NCBI RefSeq assembly: GCF_000718025.1
Contig: NZ_JODS01000030.1
Span: forward strand, 62,001-126,000
Source of the DNA: Kitasatospora purpeofusca
GTDB lineage: Bacteria; Actinomycetota; Actinomycetes; Streptomycetales; Streptomycetaceae
DNA length: 64,000 bases
Direction of reading: 5' to 3'
The position numbers and the translations under genes were made by a program. The notes beneath the pieces were generated by a model, which did no database searches, was not told the DNA's origin, and saw only the letters and a program-made list of their open reading frames with translations. Shown here in pieces: positions 1 to 8,421 of this stretch; position 1 is the stretch's first letter, and each line of letters begins with the position of its first letter.

Positions 1-34
1 GACCCCGCAGCCGGGCAGGGGAGCGAGCTTCCCC

Positions 35-514
35 GTGTCCGAGAGCCTCGTCAGGAGTACGGCCGTGCTGCATCCGATCGAGTCCCGCACCACCTCGTCC
101 GCCGTCCCGTCGCCGGCCGCCCCGTCGCCGGTCGCACGGCCGTCCGCCGCCGCCTCGCCGGTGGCCGCGGCGCAGTTGCTGGAGCGGCCCCCGGCACAGC
201 CGGCGGGCGAGGACAGTCCGTGGCACACCGCGGCGGCCTGCCGGCGGGACGAGGTGGGCCTGTTCTTCGCGCCGTCCAAGGAGCCGACCGCGGCCCGGCT
301 GTCGCGCGAGGAGCAGGCGAAGCAGGTGTGTGCCCGCTGCCCGGTGCTGCTGGCCTGCCGGGAGCACGCGCTGGCGCAGCCGGAGCCGTACGGGGTCTGG
401 GGCGGGCTGACGGCGGCCGAGCGCCGGGTGGTGCTGGCGCGGCGCCGCCGGCGGGACGTCGAGCTGTGCGAGCCGGTCCGGGTGCCGGGGGCGAGGGGCC
501 GGATCGCGGGGTGA
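35..514 (+). CDS. WhiB-family (Wbl) iron-sulfur transcription regulator
   Basis: Predicted 159-residue WhiB-like protein, a small DNA-associated regulator holding a [4Fe-4S] cluster. The four cluster cysteines are visible at about residues 69, 99, 102 and 108 (the last three as CxxCx5C), followed by the family GVWGG turn at 120-124 and a basic tail rich in Arg. The GTG start at 35 has a GGGGAG ribosome site. It gives an unusual Pro/Ala/Ser-rich N-terminal extension of about 60 residues that most Wbl proteins lack, so a later start is possible. It converges with glpX. In Streptomyces coelicolor I recall the Wbl gene next to glpX being called wblI, but I have not used that symbol because it rests on memory of synteny only. 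Confidence 0.9.
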   Translation: MSESLVRSTAVLHPIESRTTSSAVPSPAAPSPVARPSAAASPVAAAQLLERPPAQPAGEDSPWHTAAACRRDEVGLFFAPSKEPTAARLSREEQAKQVCARCPVLLACREHALAQPEPYGVWGGLTAAERRVVLARRRRRDVELCEPVRVPGARGRIAG

Positions 515-561
515 CTCCCGGTGCCGGGTCACGGGGGCGTCGGCACCCGCCCGGCGGGCCC

Positions 562-599
562 CGCACACGTACACACGCACGTACGCACACGCACACGTA
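562..599. repeat. Alternating pyrimidine-purine tract
   Basis: Thirty-eight bases alternate strictly between pyrimidine and purine, mostly as CA, CG and TA steps, between the wbl stop and the terminator stem. A further near-alternating run follows to about 610. Such tracts are the classic sequence class able to adopt left-handed Z-DNA under negative supercoiling. That property is inferred from composition only. Confidence 0.7.
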
Positions 600-610
600 G
601 ACGCACACGC

Positions 611-649
611 CCGCGGCCTCGGCGAAGGGGGATTTCGCCGAGGCCGCGG
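611..649. terminator. Bidirectional stem-loop terminator between wbl and glpX
   Basis: A perfect 16-bp inverted repeat (611-626 and 634-649) encloses a 7-nt loop in the gap between two convergent genes. It lacks a U-run, as is usual for Streptomyces terminators. Confidence 0.85.
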
Positions 650-708
650 GTTCGTCGTGGCGCTGCCGTGGCCCGGGCCGCCGGTGGGCGGCCCGGTCAC
701 GGGGTCGT

Positions 709-1749
709 TCAGTTGGCGCGGTCGAAGTCGATCGCGCTGTAGGCCCGCAGCTTGGACAGCCGGTGGGTGGCGTGGACCTCGCGGATGGTGCCGCTCTTGG
801 AGCGCATGACCAGCGAGCTGGTGGTGGCGGTCTCCTGGCGGTAGTGCACACCGCGCAGCAGCTCGCCGTCGGTGATCCCGGTGGCGACGAAGAACACGTT
901 CTCGCCGCTGACCAGGTCGTCGGTGCTGAGCACCCGGTCGAGGTCGTGCCCGGCGTCGATGGCCTTCTGCCGCTCGGCGTCGTCCTTGGGCCAGAGCCGG
1001 CCCTGGATCACACCGCCCATGCACTTCATCGCACAGGCGGCGATGATGCCCTCGGGGGTGCCGCCGATGCCCATGAGCAGGTCGACGCCGGTGCCCTCGC
1101 GGGCGGCCATGATGGCGCCGGCGACGTCGCCGTCGGAGATGTACTTGATCCGGGCGCCGGCCTCGCGGATGTCCCGGATCAGGCCCTCGTGGCGGGGGCG
1201 GTCCAGGACGACGACGGTGACGTCCTCGACGGCGATGCCCTTGGCCTTGGCGACCCGGCGGATGTTGACGGCCGGCGGGGCGGTGATGTCGACGAAGTCG
1301 GCGGCCTCCGGCCCGGTGACCAGCTTGTCCATGTAGAACACGGCGCTCGGGTCGAACATGGTGCCGCGGTCGGCGACGGCGAGGACGGCGACCGCGTTGT
1401 TCATGCCCTTGGCCGTGAGGGTGGTGCCGTCGACGGGGTCCACCGCGACATCGCACTCGGCGCCGGTGCCGTCGCCGACCCGTTCGCCGTTGTAGAGCAT
1501 CGGAGCTTCGTCCTTCTCCCCCTCGCCGATGACGACGACGCCGTTCATCGAGACGGTGGAGACGAGGGTGCGCATGGCCCGGACGGCGGCGCCGTCGGCG
1601 CCGTTCTTGTCGCCACGGCCGACCCAGCGGCCGGCGGCGAGAGCCGCGGCCTCGGTGACCCGGACGAGTTCGAGCGCGAGGTTCCGGTCGGGAGCCTCGG
1701 GTGCGACCTCGAGGGAGCTGGGGAGATGGTGCGGGTACTGCGTGGTCAT
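709..1749 (-). CDS. glpX: Fructose-1,6-bisphosphatase class II
   Basis: A 346-residue GlpX enzyme that hydrolyses fructose 1,6-bisphosphate to fructose 6-phosphate in gluconeogenesis; it is cytosolic and metal dependent. The sequence shows the lithium-sensitive phosphatase motifs: GEGEKDEAPM with the metal-binding acidic residues, the DPVDGTT loop, and later GIGGTPEG. The ATG at 1749 was chosen because GAGAGGT lies just upstream; the open frame continues far upstream but without family similarity. The C-terminus (SAIDFDRAN) is complete. It is divergent from the DUF4245 gene and converges on the wbl gene. As far as I recall, actinobacteria often rely on this class II enzyme as their main fructose bisphosphatase. 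Confidence 0.97.
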   Translation of the reverse strand: MTTQYPHHLPSSLEVAPEAPDRNLALELVRVTEAAALAAGRWVGRGDKNGADGAAVRAMRTLVSTVSMNGVVVIGEGEKDEAPMLYNGERVGDGTGAECDVAVDPVDGTTLTAKGMNNAVAVLAVADRGTMFDPSAVFYMDKLVTGPEAADFVDITAPPAVNIRRVAKAKGIAVEDVTVVVLDRPRHEGLIRDIREAGARIKYISDGDVAGAIMAAREGTGVDLLMGIGGTPEGIIAACAMKCMGGVIQGRLWPKDDAERQKAIDAGHDLDRVLSTDDLVSGENVFFVATGITDGELLRGVHYRQETATTSSLVMRSKSGTIREVHATHRLSKLRAYSAIDFDRAN

Positions 1750-1995
1750 CGTCGTTACCTCTCTGTACGCGACGGCCAGTGAGCGCCCGACTACTGCCTG
1801 GTCGAACGCCGTGGTGAGGGTGTTGCGATCGTATCTGCCCACGACATGACTGTCTGTGGCGCGGGTCCCTCCACGGCCCGAGGGGGGCGGCTTCTGCGCG
1901 ACTCCCGCCCTCGGCGCCCCGACGCGGCCACCCCGGATGCGGGCGATCGCGTCGGCATGAGTCACCATGTGGGGGTGGCTGGAGAGAGCAAGGGC

Positions 1996-2511
1996 ATGAG
2001 GGGCCGGCAGACCGTACGGGACATGGTCCTGTCGATGCTGGCCGTCGGCGTCGTGGTCTGGGTCGGGTACCTGTTCCTGCCCCACGACGCGGACGGCGAC
2101 GGGGTGCGCCCGATCGACTACAGGGTGGCCGCGGCCACCGCCAAGCGCGCCGCACCGTACCCGCTGCTCGTCCCGGAGGGCCTGGCGCCGAAGTGGCGGG
2201 CCACCTCGGTGACGTACAACGCGGCGGCGACCAACAACGGCAAGGGCAACGCCTGGCACCTGGGCTTCGTCACCCCCTCGGGCCAGTACGCGGCCGTGGA
2301 GCAGAGCGACATCGCGCGTGCCGACGTGCTCAAGGCGACGGTGGCCGACGGCAAGCCGGACGGCACCGAGGACGTCGCCGGGCAGGCCTGGGAGCGGGTG
2401 CAGGGCCCGAAGGCGCGGGCGATCACGGCACAGACCGGCAGTGCCACCACGGTGCTGACCGGCACCGCCTCCTACGAGGAGCTGGCGGAGCTGGCGCGGG
2501 CGCTGAAGTAG
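1996..2511 (+). CDS. DUF4245 membrane-anchored protein
   Basis: A 171-residue protein with one N-terminal transmembrane segment (about residues 9-26) followed by a short charged linker and an exported domain. The region from VDYR/IDYR to the C-terminus matches the actinobacterial DUF4245 family as I remember it: a PYPLLVPEGLAPKWRATSV block, then an HLGF strand and a closing ELAELARALK helix. Its function is unknown. The ATG at 1996 has GGAGAG upstream; in-frame alternatives are GTG 1975 and ATG 1957, which lack a clear ribosome site. It is divergent from glpX across about 245 bp, and ends just before a strong terminator. Confidence 0.85.
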   Translation: MRGRQTVRDMVLSMLAVGVVVWVGYLFLPHDADGDGVRPIDYRVAAATAKRAAPYPLLVPEGLAPKWRATSVTYNAAATNNGKGNAWHLGFVTPSGQYAAVEQSDIARADVLKATVADGKPDGTEDVAGQAWERVQGPKARAITAQTGSATTVLTGTASYEELAELARALK

Positions 2512-2525
2512 TCCGGTTCCCGACC

Positions 2526-2549
2526 CCGGAGCGGAGATCTCCGCTCCGG
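2526..2549. repeat. Perfect 24-bp palindrome
   Basis: The two 12-bp arms abut with no spacer, and the sequence lies just after the DUF4245 stop and before the 2570-2604 terminator. Without a loop it would make a poor hairpin. It may be part of a tandem termination signal or a protein-binding palindrome; I cannot decide which. Confidence 0.6.
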
Positions 2550-2569
2550 CGGCGGCCGGCAGGGACGCG

Positions 2570-2604
2570 AAAGGGCCCCGCACGCGGTGCGTGCGGGGCC
2601 CTTT
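2570..2604. terminator. Bidirectional intrinsic terminator
   Basis: A perfect 16-bp stem (2570-2585 with 2589-2604) closes on a 3-nt loop. AAA leads in and TTT follows, so it can act in both directions between the convergent DUF4245 and nitroreductase genes. Confidence 0.9.
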
Positions 2605-2656
2605 GCGCCGTCCGGCCCGGGATCTCGGGGGCGGTCCCGGGTCGGACGGTGGTGGC

Positions 2657-3256
2657 TCAGACGGTGGTGACGACCTCGTCGTAGGCCAGGCGCGGCGAGC
2701 GCGGGTACCAGGCGTTCTCGCCCGGCTTGCCGATGTTCACCACGGCCAGCACCGAGTGCTCGCCGTCGGTGAAGAACTCCTTGTTGATGCCCTCGGCGTC
2801 GTAGCCGGTCATCGGGCCGGCGGCCAGGCCGGCGGCGCGCACGCCGATGATGAAGTAGCCGGCCTGCAGGGCGCCGTTCATCGCGGCCGAGGCCTCGCGG
2901 ACCGGGCGCTCGGCGAAGTAGCCCTTGGCGGCCGGGAAGTGCGGGAAGACGGTCGGGAGCTCCTCGTGGAACTCGTTGTCCACGGCGAGGATCGCGGTCA
3001 GCGGGGCGGCGGCGGTCTTGGCCTTGTTGCCCTCGCCGAGGTGCTTGACCAGGCGCTCGCGGCCCTCGGCCGAGCGCACCAGGACGACGCGCAGCGGCTG
3101 CTGGTTCATCGCCGTCGGGCCGAACTTCACCAGCTCGTAGATGGCCTGGATCTGCTCGTCGGAGACCGGCTCGTCGGTGAAGGTGTTGGCCGTGCGGGCC
3201 TCGCGGAACAGGAGGTCCTGGGCGGCGGCGTCGAGAACCAGGGTGTCGGTGGTCAT
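2657..3256 (-). CDS. Nitroreductase-family protein (malonic semialdehyde reductase type)
   Basis: A 199-residue flavin-dependent oxidoreductase. The order of motifs is that of the RutE/malonic semialdehyde reductase group: EARTANTFTDEPV at the N-terminus, the FMN-contacting KFGPTAMNQQPLR block (residues 44-56), a central GALQAGYFIIGVRAAGLAAGPMTG-type helix and the C-terminal YPRSPRLAYDEVVTT. FMN and NAD(P)H would be the cofactors. The physiological substrate cannot be read from the sequence, since the rest of a Rut pyrimidine-degradation operon is absent nearby. The ATG at 3256 is preceded by GAGGTG. It lies downstream of xseB on the same strand, after a 124-bp gap. Confidence 0.88.
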   Translation of the reverse strand: MTTDTLVLDAAAQDLLFREARTANTFTDEPVSDEQIQAIYELVKFGPTAMNQQPLRVVLVRSAEGRERLVKHLGEGNKAKTAAAPLTAILAVDNEFHEELPTVFPHFPAAKGYFAERPVREASAAMNGALQAGYFIIGVRAAGLAAGPMTGYDAEGINKEFFTDGEHSVLAVVNIGKPGENAWYPRSPRLAYDEVVTTV

Positions 3257-3380
3257 GATCTGCACCTCGGGGGAGGAAGAAACTGGGGGGCGTCTTTGTC
3301 GCGGTGACCGGCCGTGGCCGATCAGACGTTCCCAACATGAGTGAACGTTCAACTGTTCCCCGGGCTGCGTGTGACCCGTG

Positions 3381-3644
3381 TCACCCCCGCGGCGGAGCGT
3401 CCTCCTCGGCGGCCAGCGCGGCGTCCAGCCGGGCCCGCGCGCCGTCCAGCCAGCGCTGGCACACCTTCGCCAGCTGCTCGCCGCGCTCCCACAGCGCCAG
3501 CGACTCCTCCAGCGAGGTGCCGCCGTTCTCCAGCTGCCGGACCACCTCCAGCAGCGCGTCCCGGGCGTGCTCGTACCCCAGCGCGTCGTCCGCGGTCGGC
3601 GCCTCCACGGCCGCGGCCGCCGTGCTCTGCTCCTCGTCTGCCAT
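3381..3644 (-). CDS. xseB: Exodeoxyribonuclease VII small subunit
   Basis: An 87-residue XseB protein, the small helical subunit that coats the XseA catalytic subunit of exonuclease VII, a single-strand DNA exonuclease used in repair. The family signature is visible: LGYEHARDALLEVVRQLENGGTSLEESL followed by LWERGEQL, with two long helices. The N-terminal 18 residues and the C-terminal EDAPPRG are variable tails. The gene follows xseA directly (55-bp gap, same strand), the usual operon order. Confidence 0.95.
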   Translation of the reverse strand: MADEEQSTAAAAVEAPTADDALGYEHARDALLEVVRQLENGGTSLEESLALWERGEQLAKVCQRWLDGARARLDAALAAEEDAPPRG

Positions 3645-3699
3645 GGGAGCCAGCGTAGGGGGCCGGACCGACAGTTCGCCCCGCCCCGCCCGCCCGCCG

Positions 3700-5007
3700 C
3701 TACCGACCCGCCGCCGCGCCGCCGTCCGTCGGGCTGCCGTCCGTGCCGTCCGTGCCGTCCGTGCCGTCCGTCCCGTCGACCGCCGCACTGCCGTCCGCGC
3801 CGCCGTCCGCGGTGACGTCGAAGCCGCCGCCCGCCACCCGCGCGTGCAGCCCCTCGCCCGCCGCGACCTGCGCCGGATCGGTCACCACCGTGCCGTCCCG
3901 CCGCTGCAGCACCGCGTACCCGCGCTCCAGGGTGGCCGCCGGGGAGAGCGCGACCACCCGGGCCAGGGTGTGCCCGAGATCGCTCTGCGCGTGCTCCAGC
4001 CGGTGGTGCAGGGTGCGCCGGGACCGCTCCAGCAGCCCGGCCACCTCCTGGCCCCGCCCGTCCAGCATCCGCTGCGGCGCGGCCAGCACCGGCCGGCTGC
4101 GCACTCCGTCCAGCCCGTGCCGCTCCCGCTCCACCCGGGCCAGGACGTACCGCCGCGCCCGGTCCCGCAGCTGCCGGACCTTGGCCAGCTCCTCCCCGAC
4201 GTCCGGAACCACCCGTTTGGCGGCATCGGTGGGCGTGGAGGCGCGCAGATCGGCGACGAAGTCCAGCAGCGGCTGGTCCGGCTCGTGGCCGATCGCGCTC
4301 ACCACCGGCGTCCGCGCGGCCGCGACCAGCCGGACCAGGCCCTCGTCCGAGAACGGCAGCAGGTCCTCGACGCTGCCGCCGCCCCGGGCCACCACGATCA
4401 CGTCCACCTCGGGGTGCTCGTCCAGCTCCCGGACGGCCTCGCTCACCCGCTCCACCGCGCTGACGCCCTGCACCGGGACGTTGCGGATCTCGAAGCGGAC
4501 GGCCGGCCAGCGCCGCCGGGCGTTCTCCAGGACGTCCCGCTCCGCCGCCGAGCCGCGCCCGGTGACCAGCCCGACGCACTGCGGCAGGAACGGCAGCGGC
4601 TTCTTGCGGTCCGCCGCGAACAGGCCCTCGCCGGCCAGCCGCCGCTTCAGCTGCTCCAGCCGGGCCAGCAGCTCGCCCAGACCGACCAGCCGGATCTCCG
4701 AGGCCCGCAGCGAGAGCTGGCCGCGCGCCGCGTACCACTCCGGCTTCGCGTGCACGATCACCCGCGAACCCTCCTGCACCGCGTCCGCGACCTGGTCGAA
4801 GACGGAGCGGAAGCACGTCACGGTCAGCGAGACGTCCGCCTGCGGGTCGCGCAGCGTCAGGAACACCACGCCCGCCCCCGGCCGCCGGCTGAGCTGGGTG
4901 ATCTGCCCCTCCACCCAGATCGCGCCGAGCCGGTCGATCCAGCCGCCGATCAGCGCGGAGACCTTGCCGACCGGGAGCGGCGCTTCGGGGGAGCTGGGGT
5001 TGGCCAT
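3700..5007 (-). CDS. xseA: Exodeoxyribonuclease VII large subunit
   Basis: A 435-residue XseA, the catalytic subunit of exonuclease VII. The N-terminal OB-fold for single-strand DNA binding is at about residues 15-110 (IWVEGQITQLSRRPGAGVVFLTLRD), followed by the catalytic domain with GRGSAAERDV, DVIVVARGGGSVEDL and the SAIGHEPDQPLLDFVADLRASTPTDAA block. The last 50 residues depart from the family. They are a low-complexity Asp/Gly/Thr tail encoded by a 9-bp tandem repeat. The upstream permease stop lies 10 bp away. A TAGTCT hexamer (5015-5020, reverse strand) sits 7 nt before the ATG with no ribosome site, which suggests a leaderless transcript in addition to any operon readthrough. Confidence 0.96.
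   Translation of the reverse strand: MANPSSPEAPLPVGKVSALIGGWIDRLGAIWVEGQITQLSRRPGAGVVFLTLRDPQADVSLTVTCFRSVFDQVADAVQEGSRVIVHAKPEWYAARGQLSLRASEIRLVGLGELLARLEQLKRRLAGEGLFAADRKKPLPFLPQCVGLVTGRGSAAERDVLENARRRWPAVRFEIRNVPVQGVSAVERVSEAVRELDEHPEVDVIVVARGGGSVEDLLPFSDEGLVRLVAAARTPVVSAIGHEPDQPLLDFVADLRASTPTDAAKRVVPDVGEELAKVRQLRDRARRYVLARVERERHGLDGVRSRPVLAAPQRMLDGRGQEVAGLLERSRRTLHHRLEHAQSDLGHTLARVVALSPAATLERGYAVLQRRDGTVVTDPAQVAAGEGLHARVAGGGFDVTADGGADGSAAVDGTDGTDGTDGTDGSPTDGGAAAGR
3736..3771. repeat. Four 9-bp tandem repeats in the xseA 3' end
   Basis: Four exact copies of gccgtccgt run head to tail and encode the (Thr-Asp-Gly) repeats in the XseA tail. The unit is a multiple of three, so copy-number change by slippage would keep the frame. 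Confidence 0.9.
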
Positions 5008-5014
5008 GCGTACG

Positions 5015-5020
5015 AGACTA
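5015..5020 (-). promoter_or_regulatory. Candidate -10 hexamer of leaderless xseA
   Basis: TAGTCT on the reverse strand lies 7 nt before the xseA ATG and overlaps the TAG stop of the permease gene. No good -35 element is evident. Confidence 0.45.
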
Positions 5021-6388
5021 GCGACGCCCGCCGACAGCGGAAGCGCTCCGGACGGCCACCACCAGCAGGCCGACCGCCAGCCAGACCAGCCCCACCACCT
5101 GTGCCGAGCCGGCCGCCTCGGCCACCACCGCGCCGATCACCAGCACACCCAGCACCGGCACCACCAGGTGCCGGCCCCAGTCGCGCGAGCCGTGCCGCAC
5201 CACGTACCAGCCCACCACCGAGGCGTGCAGCAGGGTGAAGGCGGTGAGCGCGCCGATGTCCACCACCGAGGTCAGCCGGTCCAGCCCGTCGTCCCGGTCC
5301 GCCGCCCAGACCGCCGCCACCAGGGTGATCGCCGCCGACACCAGCAGCGCCCGGCGCGGCACCGCCGAACCCGGGTCGACCACGCCGAGGGAGCGCGGCA
5401 GCCGCCCGTCCCGGCCCATCGCGAAGAGCAGCCGCCCGGCCGCCGCCTGCCCGGCCAGGGCGGCGAAGGCCGCGCCGACCGCCTTGCTCGCCGCGACCAG
5501 CACGTGCAGCCAGTGCCCGACCGAGTCCTCCACCGTGTCGTAGAACGCCGACCCCTGCGCCGCCGGGTCCGCCGCCAGCTGCTCCGGGGAGAGCGGCTCC
5601 AGCAGCGCCGCCAGCCACGTCTGCGCCACGAACAGCAGACCGGACACCACCAGGCACCACAGCACCGCCCGCGCCACCGCCGCCGAGGCGCCGACCGCCT
5701 CCTCGACGAAGGTGGCGATCGCGTCGAAGCCCAGGTAGGACAGCACCGCCACCGAGACCGCCGAGAGCACGGCGGACGCGGAGAAGCCGCCGACCGCCGT
5801 GAACGGCGTCGCCCAGCCGCGCTGCGCGCCGTCCCGCACCAGCACCACCGAGGCCGCGACCACGAACACCGCCAGCACCGCGAGCTCCGCCACCAGCACC
5901 GCGAAGCCCACCGCCGCCGCCGTCCGCACCCCGGCCAGGTTCAGCCCGGTGGTCACCAGCACCGCGAGCGCCGTCCACACCCAGCGCGGCACGTCCGGCA
6001 CCAGCGAGTGCAGCGCGATCCCGGAGAACAGGTACGCCACCGCCGGGATCAGCAGGTAGTCCAGCAGCGCCATCCACCCGGCCAGGAAACCCGCCGCCTC
6101 GCCGAGCCCGGCCCGCGCGTAGGCGTACACCGAACCGGTCCGCGGCACCGCCCGCACCATCTGCGCGTACGAGACCGCGGTGAAGCCCATCGCCACCGTG
6201 GCCACCAGGTAGACCGCCGCGACCGCGCCGTGGCTCTTGGCGTCGAGCACCCCGAACACGCCGACCGGCGCCATCGGGGCGATGAACAGCAGTCCGTAGA
6301 CCACCAGGTCGCGGACGCCGAGGCTGCGCCGCAGTCCGCCCCGGGGCCCGCCGTCGTCGGGCCCGTCCGGCCCGGCTCGCTCGCTCAT
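5018..6388 (-). CDS. APC-superfamily amino acid permease
   Basis: A 456-residue integral membrane protein with about 12 hydrophobic segments, the usual size and topology of amino acid/polyamine/organocation permeases. The first segment carries the family GLLFIAPMAPVGVFG motif (residues 33-47). It is followed by YAYARAGLGEAAGFLAGW and, in the middle, LSYLGFDAIATFVEEAVG, which resembles the conserved loop of eukaryotic-type and ethanolamine/putrescine APC carriers. The substrate cannot be deduced. The ATG at 6388 faces ispH across an 87-bp divergent promoter region. xseA and xseB follow on the same strand. Confidence 0.9.
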   Translation of the reverse strand: MSERAGPDGPDDGGPRGGLRRSLGVRDLVVYGLLFIAPMAPVGVFGVLDAKSHGAVAAVYLVATVAMGFTAVSYAQMVRAVPRTGSVYAYARAGLGEAAGFLAGWMALLDYLLIPAVAYLFSGIALHSLVPDVPRWVWTALAVLVTTGLNLAGVRTAAAVGFAVLVAELAVLAVFVVAASVVLVRDGAQRGWATPFTAVGGFSASAVLSAVSVAVLSYLGFDAIATFVEEAVGASAAVARAVLWCLVVSGLLFVAQTWLAALLEPLSPEQLAADPAAQGSAFYDTVEDSVGHWLHVLVAASKAVGAAFAALAGQAAAGRLLFAMGRDGRLPRSLGVVDPGSAVPRRALLVSAAITLVAAVWAADRDDGLDRLTSVVDIGALTAFTLLHASVVGWYVVRHGSRDWGRHLVVPVLGVLVIGAVVAEAAGSAQVVGLVWLAVGLLVVAVRSASAVGGRR

Positions 6389-6463
6389 AGCTTCCACATT
6401 TGAGCACCCGGGACCGGTTCCGGCCGGAACGCGACTCCCGTCGGCGCGGCTCCCCTCCGCCCG

Positions 6464-6469
6464 TACGAT
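6464..6469 (+). promoter_or_regulatory. Candidate -10 hexamer of ispH
   Basis: TACGAT sits 6 nt before the ispH ATG, too close for a leader with a ribosome site. The GGAG next to the ATG is spaced only 3 nt away, so a leaderless transcript is likely. Confidence 0.5.
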
Positions 6470-6475
6470 GGAGCC

Positions 6476-7453
6476 ATGTCCTCCAACACCGCGCAGCGCC
6501 GTGTCCTGCTCGCCGCCCCCCGGGGCTACTGCGCGGGCGTCGACCGCGCCGTGATCGCCGTTGAGAAGGCCCTGGAGCAGTACGGGGCGCCCATCTACGT
6601 TCGCAAGCAGATCGTCCACAACAAGTACGTGGTGCAGACCCTGGAGAAGAAGGGCGCGATCTTCGTCGACGAGACGGAGGAGGTGCCCGAGGGCTCGATC
6701 GTGGTCTTCTCGGCCCACGGCGTCGCGCCGTCGGTGCACGACGAGGCGCGGGCCGGCAAGCTCGCCACCGTCGACGCCACCTGCCCGCTGGTGACCAAGG
6801 TGCACAAGGAAGCCGTGCGCTTCGCCGACGAGGGCTACGACATCCTGCTGGTGGGCCACGAGGGCCACGAGGAGGTCATCGGCACCATGGGCGAGGCGCC
6901 GGACCGGATCCACCTGGTCGACGGCGCCGAGGACGTCGCCAAGGTGCAGGTCCGCGACGAGTCCAAGGTCGTCTGGCTCTCCCAGACCACCCTGTCGGTG
7001 GACGAGACCATGGCCACCGTCGGCGAGCTCAAGCAGCGCTTCCCGCTGCTGGTCAGCCCGCCCAGCGACGACATCTGCTACGCCACCCAGAACCGCCAGG
7101 TGGCCGTCAAGCAGATGGCCCCGGAGACGGACCTGCTGATCGTGGTCGGCTCCAAGAACTCCTCCAACTCCGTCCGCCTGGTCGAGGTCGGCCTGGAGTA
7201 CGGCGCCAAGGCCGCCCACCTGGTGGACTTCGCCGAGGAGATCCAGGAGGAGTGGCTGACCGGTGTCACCACGGTCGGCCTGACCAGCGGCGCCTCGGTG
7301 CCGGAGATCCTGGTCGACGGCGTGCTGGAGTGGCTGGCCGCGCGCGGCTACGACGAGGTCTCCACCGTGAAGACCGCCGAGGAGCACCTGATCTTCTCGC
7401 TGCCCAAGGAGCTCCGCCGCGACCTGCGCGCCGAGGCCGCGGGCAAGCTGTAA
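6476..7453 (+). CDS. ispH: 4-hydroxy-3-methylbut-2-enyl diphosphate reductase
   Basis: A 325-residue IspH (LytB), the last enzyme of the methylerythritol phosphate pathway. It reduces HMBPP to isopentenyl and dimethylallyl diphosphate with a [4Fe-4S] cluster. The three cluster cysteines are at residues 19 (APRGYCAGVDRA), 103 (DATCPLVTKVH) and 201 (DDICYATQNRQ). The active-site glutamate region GHEGHEEVIGTMGE and the C-terminal TSGASVPE motif are present. The length is full. The gene is monocistronic, with a long terminator directly behind it, and is divergent from the permease. Confidence 0.98.
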   Translation: MSSNTAQRRVLLAAPRGYCAGVDRAVIAVEKALEQYGAPIYVRKQIVHNKYVVQTLEKKGAIFVDETEEVPEGSIVVFSAHGVAPSVHDEARAGKLATVDATCPLVTKVHKEAVRFADEGYDILLVGHEGHEEVIGTMGEAPDRIHLVDGAEDVAKVQVRDESKVVWLSQTTLSVDETMATVGELKQRFPLLVSPPSDDICYATQNRQVAVKQMAPETDLLIVVGSKNSSNSVRLVEVGLEYGAKAAHLVDFAEEIQEEWLTGVTTVGLTSGASVPEILVDGVLEWLAARGYDEVSTVKTAEEHLIFSLPKELRRDLRAEAAGKL

Positions 7454-7462
7454 GGCGCCCGA

Positions 7463-7513
7463 GCACGGGGGAGGGCCCGGTACCCCGACGGGGTGCCGGG
7501 CCCTCCCCCGTGC
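7463..7513 (+). terminator. Long stem-loop terminator after ispH
   Basis: A 24-bp stem (7463-7486 with 7490-7513) with one G-U pair and a 3-nt loop begins 10 bp after the ispH stop. No U-tract follows. Confidence 0.9.
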
Positions 7514-7600
7514 GGGGCCCGGCGGGCTCTCGTAAGTTGTGGACAGCCAGGCACAGCCATGCACAGCCTGTGGACAACGTTCGGGCGGAGGGCGGTCGAG

Positions 7601-8347
<747 letters not shown>

Positions 8348-8380
8348 GCCCGTCCGCCGCCCTTCCGCCCGCCGTCCCGC

Positions 8381-8421
8381 GCTGAAAGGGGAGGCGCCGT
8401 TCCCGGAGGCCTCCCCTCAGC
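8381..8421. terminator. Terminator between ppgK and the DUF6542-like gene
   Basis: A 13-bp stem pairs 8381-8395 with 8409-8421, with a 2-nt AA bulge on the left arm. The right arm overlaps the stop of the convergent gene. Confidence 0.75.

Noticed and set aside
51..851. Reverse-strand frame across the wbl gene and terminator
   Set aside because: Its translation is Arg/Pro/Ala-rich, crosses a strong terminator and overlaps glpX; there is no ribosome site.
2526..2549. Treating the 24-bp palindrome as an intrinsic terminator
   Set aside because: It has no loop and the far better hairpin at 2570-2604 follows directly; I listed it only as a palindrome.
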